DNA of 55,924 bases from Carboxylicivirga fragile. GTDB taxonomy: Bacteria; Bacteroidota; Bacteroidia; Bacteroidales; Marinilabiliaceae. The notes under the pieces were generated by a model, which searched no databases, was not told where the DNA came from, and was given only the letters and a program-made list of their open reading frames with translations. Every line of letters starts with the position of its first letter. Positions within the stretch are counted from its first letter, which is position 1. A program made the position numbers and the translations under genes. The stretch is from positions 1 to 55,924 of the forward strand of contig JAFMVD010000041.1 in NCBI GenBank assembly GCA_025499625.1. Reading direction: 5' to 3'. This document shows positions 55,744 to 55,924 of the stretch, one piece after another.

Positions 55744-55924
55744 GGGGGTGGTAGCAATAGAAGCGATAAGGCATAATTAATTCAATTTTAAGTCTGTGTT
55801 AAGGAAGAAAAAGAAGTAAGTGGAAGATAATGAGGAGATACAATACATTCTGGCCATTTTAAGCATCGGGCAGTAAATTTGGGATTAAAGTAGACGTAAC
55901 ATTGGCTTAACAAAGGGGGGGGGG

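Larger units (their letters stand above)
55626..55924. other. Leader and promoter region of the TonB receptor operon
   Basis: 299 bases with no gene. It contains a 20-bp near-palindrome (55685-55704), a -7-like element (55736-55743) and AT-rich sequence of unknown role to the right edge. The last ten bases of the window are all G, which may be a sequence-end artefact. Confidence 0.6.

Noticed and set aside
1-55924. tRNA or rRNA genes
   Set aside because: Intergenic gaps are short or AT-rich and I saw no cloverleaf or rRNA-like sequence.

Overview
The window reads as a chromosomal piece of a free-living, probably aquatic member of the Bacteroidota (Marinilabiliales/Bacteroidales-like). The basis is the AT-rich DNA, -7 promoter elements of the form TAnnTTTG, many lipoproteins with a short signal and a Cys lipobox, a CarboxypepD_reg-type TonB-dependent receptor, two-subunit methylmalonyl-CoA mutase, GH92, LarB/LarE, and general lack of Shine-Dalgarno sites. 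I see no rRNA, tRNA, CRISPR array, complete insertion sequence or prophage. The lineage is an inference from gene content.

Layout. 1-6.1 kb: a membrane-anchored PPP-type phosphatase, then a metH-metF operon on the minus strand. 6.3-21.7 kb: a surface-glycan region. It has a DXD-type glycosyltransferase, a plus-strand set (DegT aminotransferase, NeuD-like acyltransferase, two GT2 enzymes) that converges with a single base of spacing on a five-gene minus-strand glycosyltransferase operon, and then a GT4 enzyme, an LtaS-like sulfatase-fold membrane enzyme, a U32 protein and a DUF2797 protein. A decayed reading frame lies at the left edge of the plus-strand set.

21.7-29.2 kb: a secreted EEP-fold lipoprotein with chitobiase-like and discoidin-like tails, a formimidoylglutamase with an unusual metal motif, a His-rich lipoprotein, a DUF748 protein, and larE-larB (nickel-pincer cofactor). 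29.3-35.9 kb: a TetR-regulated TolC/MFP/RND efflux operon with an operator-like repeat cluster at its promoter. 36-43.5 kb: a secreted protein, a ROK sugar kinase, an operon of three lipoproteins (GH92 mannosidase, CBM9-like, GHL10-like), and a small DMT-type membrane protein.

43.7-48.2 kb: mutA and mutB (methylmalonyl-CoA/succinyl-CoA interconversion), separated by a 0.44-kb cassette that carries a GxxExxY (PD-(D/E)XK-like) gene between inverted arrays of three 8-mers. I judge this the most interesting object in the window. Related short tandem 7-mer arrays sit between larE and larB and just after mutB. 48.3-55.9 kb: a propeller-like lipoprotein, a TerB-like protein, a small barrel-like protein, and an operon of a TonB receptor plus a duplicated beta-helix lipoprotein, with a 20-bp near-palindrome in its leader. 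The window ends in a run of ten G.
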